From positions 62,001 through 126,000 of the forward strand of contig CAJNAR010000153.1 in the NCBI GenBank assembly GCA_905220665.1: a stretch of DNA of 64,000 bases, in the 5' to 3' direction. Under the pieces are notes generated by a model that saw only the letters and a program-made list of their open reading frames with translations, made no database searches and was not told the origin of the DNA. The DNA comes from Albugo candida. Lineage: Eukaryota > Oomycota > Peronosporomycetes > Albuginales > Albuginaceae. Numbering within the stretch: position 1 is the stretch's first letter; each line of letters begins with the position of its first letter. Shown piece after piece: positions 1-11,237 of the stretch. Both the position numbers and the translations under genes were made by a program.

Positions 1-534
1 ATCAGTCCATGATGTTTTCGAAGGTGACGCCTGCAATGTGAACCGTTCCGATCATATAAAGGAGTGCTATGGTCCATAGAAATCGATCCAGAAGGCTTGT
101 TGGGTTACACAAGTTGAAAATTGAGCAAAAAGTGCCCGGTTAGGATGAAACTTTCTTGATTCATGCTTTGGCTTTTATACAATCAATCCATGAGCGACAC
201 TTTCGTGAGCTTTCGAGAAGCGAAGGTTGCAGGAGTTCGTCACGCCGAATATGCATAGATGATCCGCGGCGATATTCGCACGGACTTGAAGTCTGACATG
301 AAACACACAGTAAGCTTCCGCAAAGATTTTGAGTCGAGTGTAGAAACATAGACGACAACACGATCATTTGATCGAATGCAAGCCATTCGGTCGCATTTGC
401 TCATAATGGAATATCTTCAAGATGTATTGACGACTTGCGCGCGTCATATGAGAACGTGTATTTAGTCATGATGATCAGTCTTGAAAGTGACCTGTTCATT
501 CGCTATTAAAAGTTCTGTCCACTCTAAATAGCGG
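1..534. other. Left-edge region, no supported gene
   Basis: I cannot support a complete gene here. On the minus strand an open frame ends with a stop at positions 2-4. Its last 40 or so codons (about 120 down to 2) read like a hydrophobic membrane segment and could be the C-terminus of a minus-strand gene. I could not join it to a start codon or a clean upstream exon. A 68-codon minus-strand frame at 161-367 has no recognisable domain. The part next to 535 must include the promoter of the following gene. Confidence 0.3.
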
Positions 535-1407
535 ATGTTCCCGAGTGTTTACCGTTTCTCACTCGCTGCAAAGCCGAACATTTTGCAGCGTAGATATGTC
601 TCGGCGTGTATGCGTACAGATGAATCAATTCTAATTCGGGCAGAAAAATCTGAGAATCATAGCTGGGTAAACCATCCGCTCATAGATGCGTCTAGGTGCA
701 GAGATAATCATTTGGAGCATGATGATCTGAAGCTGATGGAGGAGGTCATCACAGAAGAAGAGGAAGATATATTAGTTGATGAATGCAAACAGTATCTAAA
801 GCGAAGAAAGTTGGAAGAAAATCATTGGGATCAGGTTATCGTAGACTTTAAAGAAATGGAACGCTCGAAATGGAGCAAAGGTTGATCAGAAGTGCCGGAA
901 TACTAGAAAATCAAGCTGATTTACTTCGTGTAGAGTCGAGTGAAATTTTTGACAAGATTCGGTCGACTTCGATTCTCCCGAAAAACCTACAATATTTTCC
1001 AGCTGTGCATGTAATCGAGCTTGCAGAAACAGGATACATCAAGCCTCATATAGATTCGATCAAGGTACCAAATAACCTCCACATTGCCTAATGAGCTTAC
1101 AGTATGGCGCTGTAGTTTTCAGGACGTTTGGTAGCTGGTCTTAGTCTCTTATCACCTTCCATCATGCGATTTGAACAAGAAGATGTTGCCTCGAACTTCA
1201 TTGATGCACTATTGCCTCGTCGTTCATTTTACGTGATGACGTACGTTCCCCATAGAATTACGAATATATAATCGTATTAATTATCTTTGTAGCGGAAGGA
1301 TTCGTTACAATTACACCCACCAAATTCTGCCAGGTATTCAAATGTTCAAAGGCAAAAACATTCATCGAACAACTCGAATTTCCATAATGACTCGCGATTT
1401 GTGCTGA
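535..1407 (+). CDS. ALKBH7: ALKBH7-like 2-oxoglutarate/Fe(II) dioxygenase, mitochondrial
   Basis: Exons 535-880, 934-1064, 1116-1240 and 1293-1407 (238 aa). The introns are 53, 51 and 52 nt and every junction keeps frame. The product matches animal ALKBH7, a mitochondrial AlkB-family dioxygenase linked to programmed necrosis and mitochondrial metabolism and RNA. Visible signatures are an EEEE helix near the start, the block around SKW, and GYIKPHIDSIK, which carries the iron-binding HxD. These are followed by AGLSLLSPSIMR, the distal His in YNYTHQ and the 2OG-binding Arg in RTTRISIMTR. The N-terminus is basic and hydrophobic without early acids, as expected for a mitochondrial presequence. 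Read without splicing, the locus looks frameshifted twice; 51-53 nt introns repair it fully, so it is not a pseudogene. The gene ends 87 bp before the next start on the same strand. Confidence 0.88.
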
Positions 1408-1494
1408 ACAACAAAATCAGAATCAGATTTAGTAATCAAAATGATTGCAGAATTTAAACCAATGATTTCACGCTAATATACATCAGAATCAGAA

Positions 1495-2736
1495 ATGCAG
1501 CCTCCATTGACTTCATCGCATGGCTTCTCTTCATCACAACAAGAGCGGCTTGTAACAGCCACGAAAGCCGCAAAAGATGCAATAATTCAGCTGCTTACAG
1601 GAAGTTTGAAAGAAGAAGTTCCTTTTGAAAAGTGGGAAGAGCTTGTCCGATCAACTAGAGAGCATCCCGAATATGAAAAGCTATACAGCTTTCCATCTGA
1701 TCAACTCGGGTGGAAACGCACACGCTCGAAAAAGAAATCCACGACACTGAAAATTGCAGCTATAGATTGTGAGATGTGCGTCGTCGGTCATGACGAGGAT
1801 TCTAGCGACATCAATCGAAAAGCTTTGGTACGAGTGTCCGTAGTAAATGGCGAGGATCTCATTCGCCATATTGCAGCTGATCTTATTGTGCATCAACCCG
1901 AGCCAGGATATCATGTTATCGATTACAAGACATTCATACATGGCCTCTCGCCAGACCAAATACACAATTCCAAAATCTCTGTGGCTAAAGCTCAGAAAGA
2001 GGTGATGAAATATATTTCGAGTGATACCATTCTCGTTGGACAATCACTTGATGGAGATCTCAAAACGTTGCGTATCACTCATGACCGCTGTATTGATACA
2101 GCTTTGATTTACCAGCGCATGACTGAAGACACTAATGTACAAAAACCAGGACTGCAAGATCTTGCTCAACATCTACTTAAATTTGAGATGCCACAAGGGC
2201 ATGACAGTGTACTAGATGCTCAAATCACGATGCTGGCGGCCATCCACGGTGCCAAATATGGCTATGGTAAAGTCGTTCCTTTCAACTCAGACATTGGTAA
2301 AAGGTTTGATGCCGCACTTGCACGCACTTGCCGCCTCCGGGTCCATCGTATTCCCAAAGGAGTCAATGTTGTTGACATTGAAAAGTTTTTCACGGAGGAA
2401 GCAAAAATAGTTCCATCTTCGGTGGAATCAATAATGTGGTCGGACGCAAAAGGGAAAACCGTGTATGGATCATGTCATGTGACATTCTTATCCAAGGAAC
2501 ACGCAGATTTAGCCTTCAAAACTATCCCATCTGTAGGCAAAAAGAAGTCGGTCACGAAAAAGCGCAAGGAGGGTGAACTGAGCAATAATACTTCGGCGAC
2601 TACTACACCAAGCTACCTGATCAACTATGATATTTTAGGACGAGCACAGAAGCGTATCAAATTGAATGGAAAAGTTTTTATCCAAGGTAAAGCGAAACGT
2701 CAAGTGTTCTGGAATATACAAGTGGGCGTCGTGTGA
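1495..2736 (+). CDS. REX1/SDN-type DEDDh 3'-5' RNA exonuclease
   Basis: Single exon, 413 aa, with an ATG at 1495. The central domain has the DEDDh exonuclease residues: D91 and E93 in AIDCEM, D188 in GQSLDGDLK, then H236 and D241 in GHDSVLDAQ. This spacing is typical of the REX1/REXO group and of plant small-RNA-degrading nucleases (SDN). After the nuclease domain, about 275-405, a second folded region resembles an RRM, as in SDN proteins, with a lysine-rich loop near 350. The likely role is 3'-end trimming or degradation of structured or small RNAs, in nucleus or cytoplasm. SDN-like small-RNA turnover is an inference from domain order; rRNA or tRNA 3' processing is equally possible. No intron is needed. 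Confidence 0.82.
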   Translation: MQPPLTSSHGFSSSQQERLVTATKAAKDAIIQLLTGSLKEEVPFEKWEELVRSTREHPEYEKLYSFPSDQLGWKRTRSKKKSTTLKIAAIDCEMCVVGHDEDSSDINRKALVRVSVVNGEDLIRHIAADLIVHQPEPGYHVIDYKTFIHGLSPDQIHNSKISVAKAQKEVMKYISSDTILVGQSLDGDLKTLRITHDRCIDTALIYQRMTEDTNVQKPGLQDLAQHLLKFEMPQGHDSVLDAQITMLAAIHGAKYGYGKVVPFNSDIGKRFDAALARTCRLRVHRIPKGVNVVDIEKFFTEEAKIVPSSVESIMWSDAKGKTVYGSCHVTFLSKEHADLAFKTIPSVGKKKSVTKKRKEGELSNNTSATTTPSYLINYDILGRAQKRIKLNGKVFIQGKAKRQVFWNIQVGVV

Positions 2737-3631
2737 TGCGAAATTTGCTAAGCGAAATGTAATGCCTTCCACAAATTCTCTATTTTCGAGGCTGGCCCAC
2801 CAAAGATCCGTTTTGGTCATTCATGATGTAGTCATACAGCAGTAAACGACCTTTTGACTGCTTACCACTGTCACGTCTTCGTTTATCTGCTTGAATCCGA
2901 CGCCAGAGTGCTATCTACCAATCTTTGTCAATGTGGCCATGGACATATACATGCATAGCATCGTCGCTAAAGCAACCACACGAATGTCTATTTTAGATTG
3001 AGCTACGCTCTGTATTTCGTTTGCCTATGCGACTAATGATCGATATCATTCTGCATATCATTTGAATACAAGGTATGACACCTCATTGTGTGTATTCAAT
3101 TTTGCTGACCTCCGCACTGACTTCACCATATTTTACCGACCGTATGCGCGCATGTTCAACCGTATATAGCGCCGTGCCCAATTGTTTCGCATGTAGGGAA
3201 GGGGGAATGCTTGCTCGTGTAGGAGTGTCAAAACGGAAGGGCTACTCTAGGTTTGCTTAGTTGACTGGATTGCATCGGTATGATTCACGTTCTCGCAAGG
3301 GATGAATACTTTGGTGAGAAACCCTACTATAATATAATTTCACGGCAACCTCATGAACGAGGCAAAGCAAGCGCTTTTAGCTAATAGAGAAAATTCCTTT
3401 CACATAATAAATCAGCTATTGTACATAACACTGTCCTTCCCTCAATCTACTTGATACCTATGTTTTCCGAATTCTTGGTTACCATTTGGGGAAAATAGAA
3501 GGAAGAAAGTAGTGCAACTTTTGCATTCCAAAGTACAACTCCCTCGGTGAATTAGTAATTTAAATCTAGGTCAGCTTCGTAAGCATTTGTCCCAATTTTT
3601 TACAAGTAAAGGGCTCTTATCGTCTTACTGC
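2737..3631. other. Intergenic, no gene seen
   Basis: About 900 bp between two + strand genes. Only short open frames without domains or splice partners are present. It should hold the 3' UTR of the exonuclease gene and the promoter of the ankyrin gene. I see no RNA gene or repeat. Confidence 0.4.
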
Positions 3632-5593
3632 ATGAGCTGGCTTCGCGCGTATAACTTTACGATATCTAAGGCGGAAATATGTCGAGGAAGTACTTGTTTT
3701 TATATAGAGGTGGACCATAATTGTAGAGAAGCACAACGAAATGCAAATCACGGTCCATCGTGCCCATTTCCTGCAATGGTGTCTGCGCGAAGATCTTTTG
3801 CTGATTTTCGTGCGTTGAAGAAACTTTTGAAACAGTCAACACGTTCTAAAGCCGATATCAAAGCGAATGCTCGAGGCACCAATATTGTTTGGAGGTCTAA
3901 AAGCGATAAAGGTTCAAGGTCGTTTCTGAATGCACAAACTTGGGCAAAATCCGCACATCTGGAGTTCGGCATTGCGGAAACAAAACGATCTTTTAGACGA
4001 TCTCTCAGTCATGTATCAGCATTGCACTCATCTTCGTTTTTAAAAGCCTGGAGCTCAAAATCGCAGCAAGGATGTAGGAACCACTGTTGCCTGTGCATGG
4101 ATTTATACAGCATTATCGATCTCTTTCCGCTGTCACCGTATTTGACGTTCATGAGTCGTGTCTCGGACGTAAGCTTTGATGCTCAAATGGACAATCTTCA
4201 GCAATTTCTGAGCATCATTCAGCATTTCTTTCGATCGATACCTCGGGCAGCTCTCCAGTGTCTTGATTTGGATCAGCAGTGTCGGACACTTGCGGTGTTT
4301 GCAGCGTTTATTGGCTTTGACCGGCGATTAAGGTCCATTGCCATAGCAAAATCGTCGATATCGCTAAGGGCGTGGAAAGTGGATGCTGAGAATAATAATC
4401 AGCTCATAACACCCCAAAATTCAACAACTGATGAGAATCTATCTTGTGCGGATGAGCCTTACAGATCTTCTGATCCATTTTGTGAGACCGCTGTAGCAAG
4501 AGAAATCATATTATCCTCACACGATATGATTTCAAGAGGAAATTCGTCACCAGATTATAGTTCGCTTCCGATGCTTCGTCGCATTCCCGAGTTTGACTCG
4601 AATTCTGATGTCGACTGCTCTGAAACGGACGAAGAATGTTTCATCGTGGAAGGTCGAGACAGTTATCAGGATGAAGACGATATGTTACGGGTATCTCTAT
4701 CCGAAGAGCGTCCACGTACGCTTAGTAATCCCAGACCATCATCCCGATCAAGTACTCTGTGCTACCCGGTACGCACCAAGATGGCTGAGTCGACTGATGA
4801 TACCAAATACTCTCTTCCAAAGCTGAGAATTCGTCCAACGGTCTTACATAGAAGCAGTACAAGCGTGGAAACATTTTGTGATCGCATACTAGAGCAATTC
4901 GGGCAGCAGGTTTTGGCGACGGAGCCTGAAAGACGTGTAAGCTACGATCAGATTGGAGCATCACGAAAATGGGAACTAGCTTTGTACACTGCCAGCTTTG
5001 TCGGTCACTCATATGCTGTTCGATTTATACTCCAACGTGGGGTCGACCCAAATTCAGTTCTTGCCAGTAATGGGCATTCCTCCCTTCACGCAGCATCCAT
5101 TCATGGCCATTTAGATATTGTAAACCTGCTGCTCCATATACACAATATAAACTTGAATCTATCGGATGTGGTAGGCATGACTCCCCTTATGGTTGCGGTA
5201 GAGAATGGTCGGATTGAAGTGGTCGAAAAGTTATTGAAAGCCGGAGCCGACATCAACCACGTTAGTTGTGAAGGGAAAACAGCACTTTATCTTGCCGTAC
5301 TGAATTCTTCGATCAGCCTTTTACAATTATTGCTTTCGTTCCAACCAGCATTAGATGTCCCAGCGCAATCGTTAGGCCTTACAGCACTCGAAGTTGGTGC
5401 TCAGCGTGGAAACTACGATATATGTGCGTTGTTGTTAGCTCATGGTGCAAGTGTGAGGCAATGCAATACCGCAGTGGACGGTGCTGTCTCCCTTGCATTA
5501 TCTCATGGACATATGGAACTAGCTGACTTGTGCATCTGCTATATGTCAGATTACAGACAGTATGATTCGCGTGCTCACATGACGCCTTTTTGA
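3632..5593 (+). CDS. Ankyrin-repeat protein with PX-like N-terminal region
   Basis: Single exon. The open frame runs further upstream, but the first ATG is at 3632, giving 653 aa. The N-terminal part (about 20-250) has an FYIEV strand, an arginine-rich FADFRALKKLL helix and, after an insertion, a helical block ending FIGFDRRL. This pattern suggests a PX phosphoinositide-binding domain split by a loop; the assignment is tentative. Residues about 250-440 are polar and acidic, probably disordered. The C-terminus (about 455-640) contains four to five ankyrin repeats, with consensus pieces such as GHSSLHAASIHGHLDIVNLL and GMTPLMVAVENGRIEVV. A membrane-associated scaffold is the natural inference; no enzyme motif is visible. 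Partners are unknown. Confidence 0.75.
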   Translation: MSWLRAYNFTISKAEICRGSTCFYIEVDHNCREAQRNANHGPSCPFPAMVSARRSFADFRALKKLLKQSTRSKADIKANARGTNIVWRSKSDKGSRSFLNAQTWAKSAHLEFGIAETKRSFRRSLSHVSALHSSSFLKAWSSKSQQGCRNHCCLCMDLYSIIDLFPLSPYLTFMSRVSDVSFDAQMDNLQQFLSIIQHFFRSIPRAALQCLDLDQQCRTLAVFAAFIGFDRRLRSIAIAKSSISLRAWKVDAENNNQLITPQNSTTDENLSCADEPYRSSDPFCETAVAREIILSSHDMISRGNSSPDYSSLPMLRRIPEFDSNSDVDCSETDEECFIVEGRDSYQDEDDMLRVSLSEERPRTLSNPRPSSRSSTLCYPVRTKMAESTDDTKYSLPKLRIRPTVLHRSSTSVETFCDRILEQFGQQVLATEPERRVSYDQIGASRKWELALYTASFVGHSYAVRFILQRGVDPNSVLASNGHSSLHAASIHGHLDIVNLLLHIHNINLNLSDVVGMTPLMVAVENGRIEVVEKLLKAGADINHVSCEGKTALYLAVLNSSISLLQLLLSFQPALDVPAQSLGLTALEVGAQRGNYDICALLLAHGASVRQCNTAVDGAVSLALSHGHMELADLCICYMSDYRQYDSRAHMTPF

Positions 5594-5838
5594 GCCACGC
5601 CATTGACTAGTGATATTCACACCACAGTCACCTTGCTCCAAAATCTTTCTCATTGTCGACTCCCAGAAATCGGTGATAGCATCAAACATCAGACATTGAT
5701 ACGATAATCAATTAATTATACAACAATTTGTAATGTACAGGATCCGTTCATCTCATTTTCTCTCACGCTGCTGCCTACATGGTGCGCCTCCTGGAACTAT
5801 TTTAGATGCGTTTCGGAAAATGACCAGTCCTAGTAAAA

Positions 5839-8800
5839 ATGAGTGCATCAGAACGAACACAATTCGATGACGGAATCGCACACGTAGTATCGGACTTCAA
5901 GTCTCCAGCGTCTCCAGCGTCTCGACCTTCCATTGTTCTAAATGGTTCTTTGGAAACCAATGATTCTATGCTAAGGATGGAAAGGCTTTTTCATCATGCC
6001 TTCATGAAATCGAGACTAGAAAGCGAAGATTCCGTGTATGTAGAGAAAACTGAGATCTTCCGACAGCTAGATGAGTACTGCGATGTCGACACTATGCATC
6101 AAGCTAGAGCTCCTGTTCTCTTGTCGGGAGAGATTGGGTCTGGAAAATCCGCAGCTGTTGCAAACTGGGTCGAACGACGAAAGAAAATGCAGCAAAATTG
6201 GCAGCCCTCGACTGAGCTCATATTCTATCATGTTATTGGATCTGTGCGGCAGTCTTGTCTAGTTTCGAATCTTTTAGAGCGGATGATGCGAGAGATGAAA
6301 AGCTATTTTGAATTATCAACAGCAATGCCGAAACATGAGGAGAGATTGAGCTGGCACTTGCCCAACTTCTTGGATGCCGTCACAAAGAAGGGCCGCGTCA
6401 TATTCGTCATCGATAGTTTGGACAGGCTCTGTCCAAATGATGGTGGGAACATCTTACGTTGGCTGCCCGTTGAATTTCCATCATACGTACGAGTTATTCT
6501 CACCGGGGCGTGCGAATCCAAGACGTCAGCTCACACGGTTGCTGACCTCCGGTCACCTTGTTCCCAATATGTAAGACGATCCTCACAGCTTTCAACTCGT
6601 CATACGCCAAAGAATATAAAGGATAGTCGATCGAACTCATCATACTTTTCATCGAGTGATACGGTCAGCGCAATCGGACCCACAAGAATGGAGCGTATCG
6701 AGGTAACACTGATAAATACTTCTTGGTTTACTTTTTCATGCAATCCATCCAACAGGTTGAGGCAAAGCGTAGGAGGTGGACGATTCTAAAGACCTCGCCT
6801 TTGAATGAAGACGAGAAAGAGATTATTATAAGGAAGTTCCTAGAAAAGAAAAATGCAAAAGTTGCCAGCTATCCACGACATTGCGGAAAGCAAGCTGAGG
6901 TAATATATGAAAACAACAAGACAAGCACTTCGACTGAAGAAAATACTTTGAACGTGAAGACAATTAATGGAGATGAATTTACATTACCTTGCAGTCAAAT
7001 GAATGGATTTTATCTATTCCGATCGCAGCATCAAGCGATCGTTAGTCATAGCCTATCATCAAATGCCGCATTTTTGAAGATTTTGCTCACTTGTCTTGTT
7101 TGGGCGGGAACCGAAGGGTTTGACATTCATAGTGTATTAGAAACGTGGATAAAAAGCGGCAGTGTGGAAACCCTTCTTGGAAATGTTATCGATAGCATTG
7201 AGCATGGTCAGCAGCTGGACTCTGAGAAAGTATCCCAGGCACTTCATTTTTTTGGAGAAAATAAGGATGAAGCTATGAGCTTTTGGTCCGAAGAAATCGT
7301 TCACAGCGAAATCGATATCGAACACCAAAACAAGTGCCAGGATGCAATAAAAGCTGATGGAACGTTAGTATCTAGTGCAGAAAAGGAGCATGATGGTTGG
7401 GATGTAGAGGCTCAAAGAAGCTCACAACATCGGGCACAACTTATCAGAACCGGAGTTTTGGCTCCGGATGGAGGGAGATCTAATGGAGTGGATGACCAAC
7501 AACAAACCGTATTGAGAACTCCAACAAACACTGGAGAAACGCATACCTTCAAATATCACAAAGTAAGCTCGGGGACACGTTTATGGGCTCCACACCAATT
7601 GCCACCCTATCTTGCTGGTGGGTGCTATGTGGGTCCTCTCAGCAAGCTTTTGGGAAGAGCGTTGGCATTGCTCTATGTAAGTCGCTATGGTCTGTTTCTG
7701 ACTGAGTTGCGTTCCATTTTGGAAGAAATGCACTTGGATGAGGAGCAAGCTACTAATTTCGACGATCGAAGGAGATCGGAGCTCGATAAGGCATATCATA
7801 CAGCAGGAATGAGTAACAAGAAGCAAGAAATCACATTGGTAATTAGTGAAGACGAGTGGGACGCGCTCATTCGAGCTCTCAATGCACTGGACATTCTCAC
7901 TAGGCGAGGCATACTTGTCCTTCCTATGTGCAATGATACATTACGTGGTATTATCTGGAAACGATACTTGGGTAGTGAAGAGCAAGAGTGCTACTATCAC
8001 AATCTTCTTATTCGGCATTTCCAGCATCAGCCAGTCACTTTTCGCAAAATCGAAGAACTGCCTTGGCATCTTACACAATGTCGACAATGGGAAGAGCTTA
8101 GGGCCACTTTGGTTTTCCTACCAAACTTTCAGCTTTTGTATACAAAAGAGTATAAAATTGAGCTTTTTTCGTTATGGCAGATGCTAATCGAAGGACCTTC
8201 ACTTATTTGTGGAGCAAACCAAATACAAAATCAAGATTTTTGCAAGAATCCGCCTTCCGGAGGAGCGATTTATATGGACATTGTCAAAGAATATGCTCGA
8301 CATATTGAAGAATGGCGAAAATCTACAAAACCTTCCGCGCAGATGATATCGAGAATTGTTTCCTTCTTGGCCGACTTTATGTTTGAATTTTCAGCGTATC
8401 ATCACGGGTCTTCGTTGCCAGAGTTTAGTTCCCATCCAACGCTCGACCTAAAGCGACTTTATCTAGATGGAATGCACTTTCTTAATGACTTACCACACGC
8501 TCGCAATCTTCCCAATGAGAACATTTCAAGCTATAGCCTTACCAACGGATTTTCACAGCTATCAGAACCAGATGCAGACACGCTATTGCCTAATCTGATA
8601 ATGGAACGATTTCTAAAGCCACAATGCTCGGGTACTCTTGTGCCTCAAACCAACCCGTTTTATTATTATCAGCGCTGGGTATGGATATATTTTCCTTGGC
8701 TGGCATTGCACAGCTCACCTTTGACTGAAAAGAAGACCGCTGTAGATGAAAACGTGCAATTTTCACAGACCAAGAATTCCTTTGTGGATGGCGTGTTCGA

Positions 8801-10874
8801 CAAAGAGATTCGAAACCGACTGATGAACGCTTTGAAGCCATTAAGCAGCTCTGAATATGTTTTGACTGAAAAATTCTCATCGCCCACTCTGTCACAATCG
8901 AGATCTGACATTCGACTCGCGAAAGCCGGACAGAAGAAGTCTAATACGGATGAAGTTACACCACGTACTCTTCCAAGTAGAGACAAGAATGCAGTAAGAA
9001 AATTGAATAGCATTGACACCCGAGAAATTATCACACCGAATCCGCTTTACCGTCAAAAAATTACGCTTCAGACCATTGGAGGTGTGCTAAGGTCTTCAGT
9101 CAGGCTTCTTCCGTCTTCAATCTCCATCTCTGCTTCGCCCGCATTACAAAGAAGTCACAGCAACAAAAGTGCGGAAAAAATCACATTTTCAAAAAATGAA
9201 GATTCAACCGTGTCTGCGATTAGGACCAGTCTTAAGAATTCCGCATCTTCCCCACTTTTGGGTATTCGTGAATCACATCTGTCCATCAATCGCCTCACCT
9301 CCAACTCTATAGCAGGTCATGATCAGGTAGGAGAGAAATCGACTTTCATGACTGAGTTTGATTTCGTTGGAGCGCACGGGTTTGCAGATGGTAATAAGTT
9401 ACTAGATGACGAGATGATCGATACATCAGTATCGAAAAGTGAGCATTCAAGTTGTGGTAGCGTTGATCTTCTGGACAACAAACAAAGCCCAAAAGTTCTC
9501 AACTCACTTATAATTCCCAAGCGTAAGGAACTGGGGTCTCGATTATTTGATCAAGATACCGTTCAGTCAAGCTGGGTTCACATTCAAGATCACAACCGTC
9601 AAGTGCAAACAAGGCTACAGCAAGTTTACGATGATATCACTGTGAAGATCATGAAGCAACAAGACAAACTACACCTTCTTGTGAGCAAATACCATGCAGT
9701 CGAAAAAGAGTACGAGTTCATGCGGCAAGACTCCGAGCTGGCACGAGAAGCGTTAGAGGAGATGCATATGCGTGCCTTTAAACTGGAACTATTGCTCCAA
9801 AACATCGACAAGCAAGACCGAAACTACCGTAACGTGATCGCCAAATGCGCCTTATATCCAGCTCAGCATCCTTTACATTTAGAAAGATCAGAAAAGACTT
9901 TACTCTTGTGTCAAAAGACTCTTGAAAACCTGCGAGAAGCAAAGAGGATTGTATTACACAAAAAATCGCACTTGGAACATCATAAGAAGCCTCAGTTCGA
10001 AAAGGAAATGTCCAAACAGAAAAAGTTGTTGAATAGAATTGTTAATAAGCTTGAGAGAGCAAAAGAAAAGTTATCGCAAGAAGGAAGCGCCACCGACCGA
10101 TTGCTACAAGATCGCTTACAGCTGATGCAATTGGTTAAGGAAATCAAGACCTCACGATACGTTGACAGTGCAAAAGACAATTCTGTTTTACACCAAGTAG
10201 ATTATGAGGCTGCTGATGCAGAAAATGACGCAAATATCGAGGAAAAAGCACTTTGTGCAGCTAAAATGGCATCGCAAGCCTCTATCCGTTCTATAGAAGC
10301 AAAGGTAGCAGCACAACATAGTGAAAACCTGTGTGCAAAGGTACTGGATGAAACTGGGCTTTCCAGCTTGAATTCTCTTTTAGAAAAATTCTTGGGTTAT
10401 ACAGATCTACAAAAGAGCTTTGACGAACAAGTCTTGACTTACGAAAATCACTTGGGACAAATGACTGCTAGTGAAGAGGAACTGAAGCGAGAACTCTTCT
10501 CTCTAGAAATATCCGAGGCAGCAACTTCGAGAGATGAATTAAGAGATCTACAAAACAGATTCCAAGAGGCTGAATCAGTACTAAGCATAACTGCAAGCAA
10601 TGAAGACGATGCTATAAAGGGTTACAATCATGCGGTTGCCGGAATCACAAGAATTGCCAAAATGCTTGGGACCGCCTTAATACAAGCTTCGAACCAGAAT
10701 CTCATCTCAGAGAATGACGCTTGGCTACAAGAAATCTCTTTCGATGAGAGCGAAGTGAATTCTTTACTAGTATCTGGAGAATCTGCAAAAATATTGGATG
10801 CACTTCGCATCTGCTGTAGAAAATTATGCCGCATGATTGATGCTGTAAGTGATGATGATACGGCGTGGTTCTGA
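5839..10874 (+). CDS. Large NACHT/NPHP3-like P-loop NTPase with C-terminal coiled coil
   Basis: Exons 5839-6702 and 6756-10874 (1660 aa), joined in phase 0 by a 53-nt intron. Residues 97-104 (GEIGSGKS) are a Walker A motif and 187-195 (RVIFVIDSL) a Walker B, so this is a P-loop NTPase of the NACHT/STAND type. The helical region that follows (LPWHLTQCRQWEEL and further, about 700-950) resembles the winged-helix and superhelical part of nephrocystin-3 and TTC41 proteins. Residues about 1190-1560 are long heptad-rich coiled coil. Nephrocystin-3 acts at the ciliary inversin compartment, so a flagellar or basal-body role in zoospores is possible but inferred. No clear TPR or WD repeats were seen, which separates it from canonical NPHP3. 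Middle stretches are low-complexity and serine-rich. Confidence 0.72.
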
Positions 10875-11006
10875 TGCTAATTTGGTCACTTTGTAGTCGG
10901 AAAGAGATCCTTGTACGGATGCAGTTCTCAGCGTGGTAGGCTCGGTCACTCATACATTCCACTTTCAAGAAAAGTCATAATATTTTGATCGTAGACAAAT
11001 TCCTCA

Positions 11007-11237
11007 ATGACATCGAAGATCACCGATGAAGAGCCAAACGAGTCGATCACATCAAATTCCTCATCGACTTCTCGTCAAAACAATCGCAAAACATCCAAGA
11101 TTCTTGGGATAAGAACGGACAGACGTAGGTCAACGACGGATGAACTAAAAGTGAGGACGAGGTCATCCATCAAAGCAAGCAGCGAAGGAATAATTTTGGA
11201 GGAGAAGCGGCATTTGGAAAAGAAAAAGAGACCTTAG
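11007..11237 (+). CDS. Possible small basic protein, unrecognised
   Basis: Open frame of 76 codons with an ATG, 130 bp after the NACHT-like gene. The product is very polar and basic, with runs such as RRRSTTDEL and KKKRP, and looks disordered. I recognise no domain and see no convincing second exon. It could be a real short nuclear protein, a first exon, or chance. Confidence is low. Confidence 0.25.
   Translation: MTSKITDEEPNESITSNSSSTSRQNNRKTSKILGIRTDRRRSTTDELKVRTRSSIKASSEGIILEEKRHLEKKKRP

Noticed and set aside
1..367. A minus-strand gene ending at position 2 with a hydrophobic C-terminus.
   Set aside because: I could not find a splice join between the 161-367 frame and the terminal frame that avoids a stop.
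535..1407. ALKBH7 first looked like a pseudogene with two frameshifts.
   Set aside because: Introns of 53, 51 and 52 nt with proper GT-AG ends restore every conserved block in frame.
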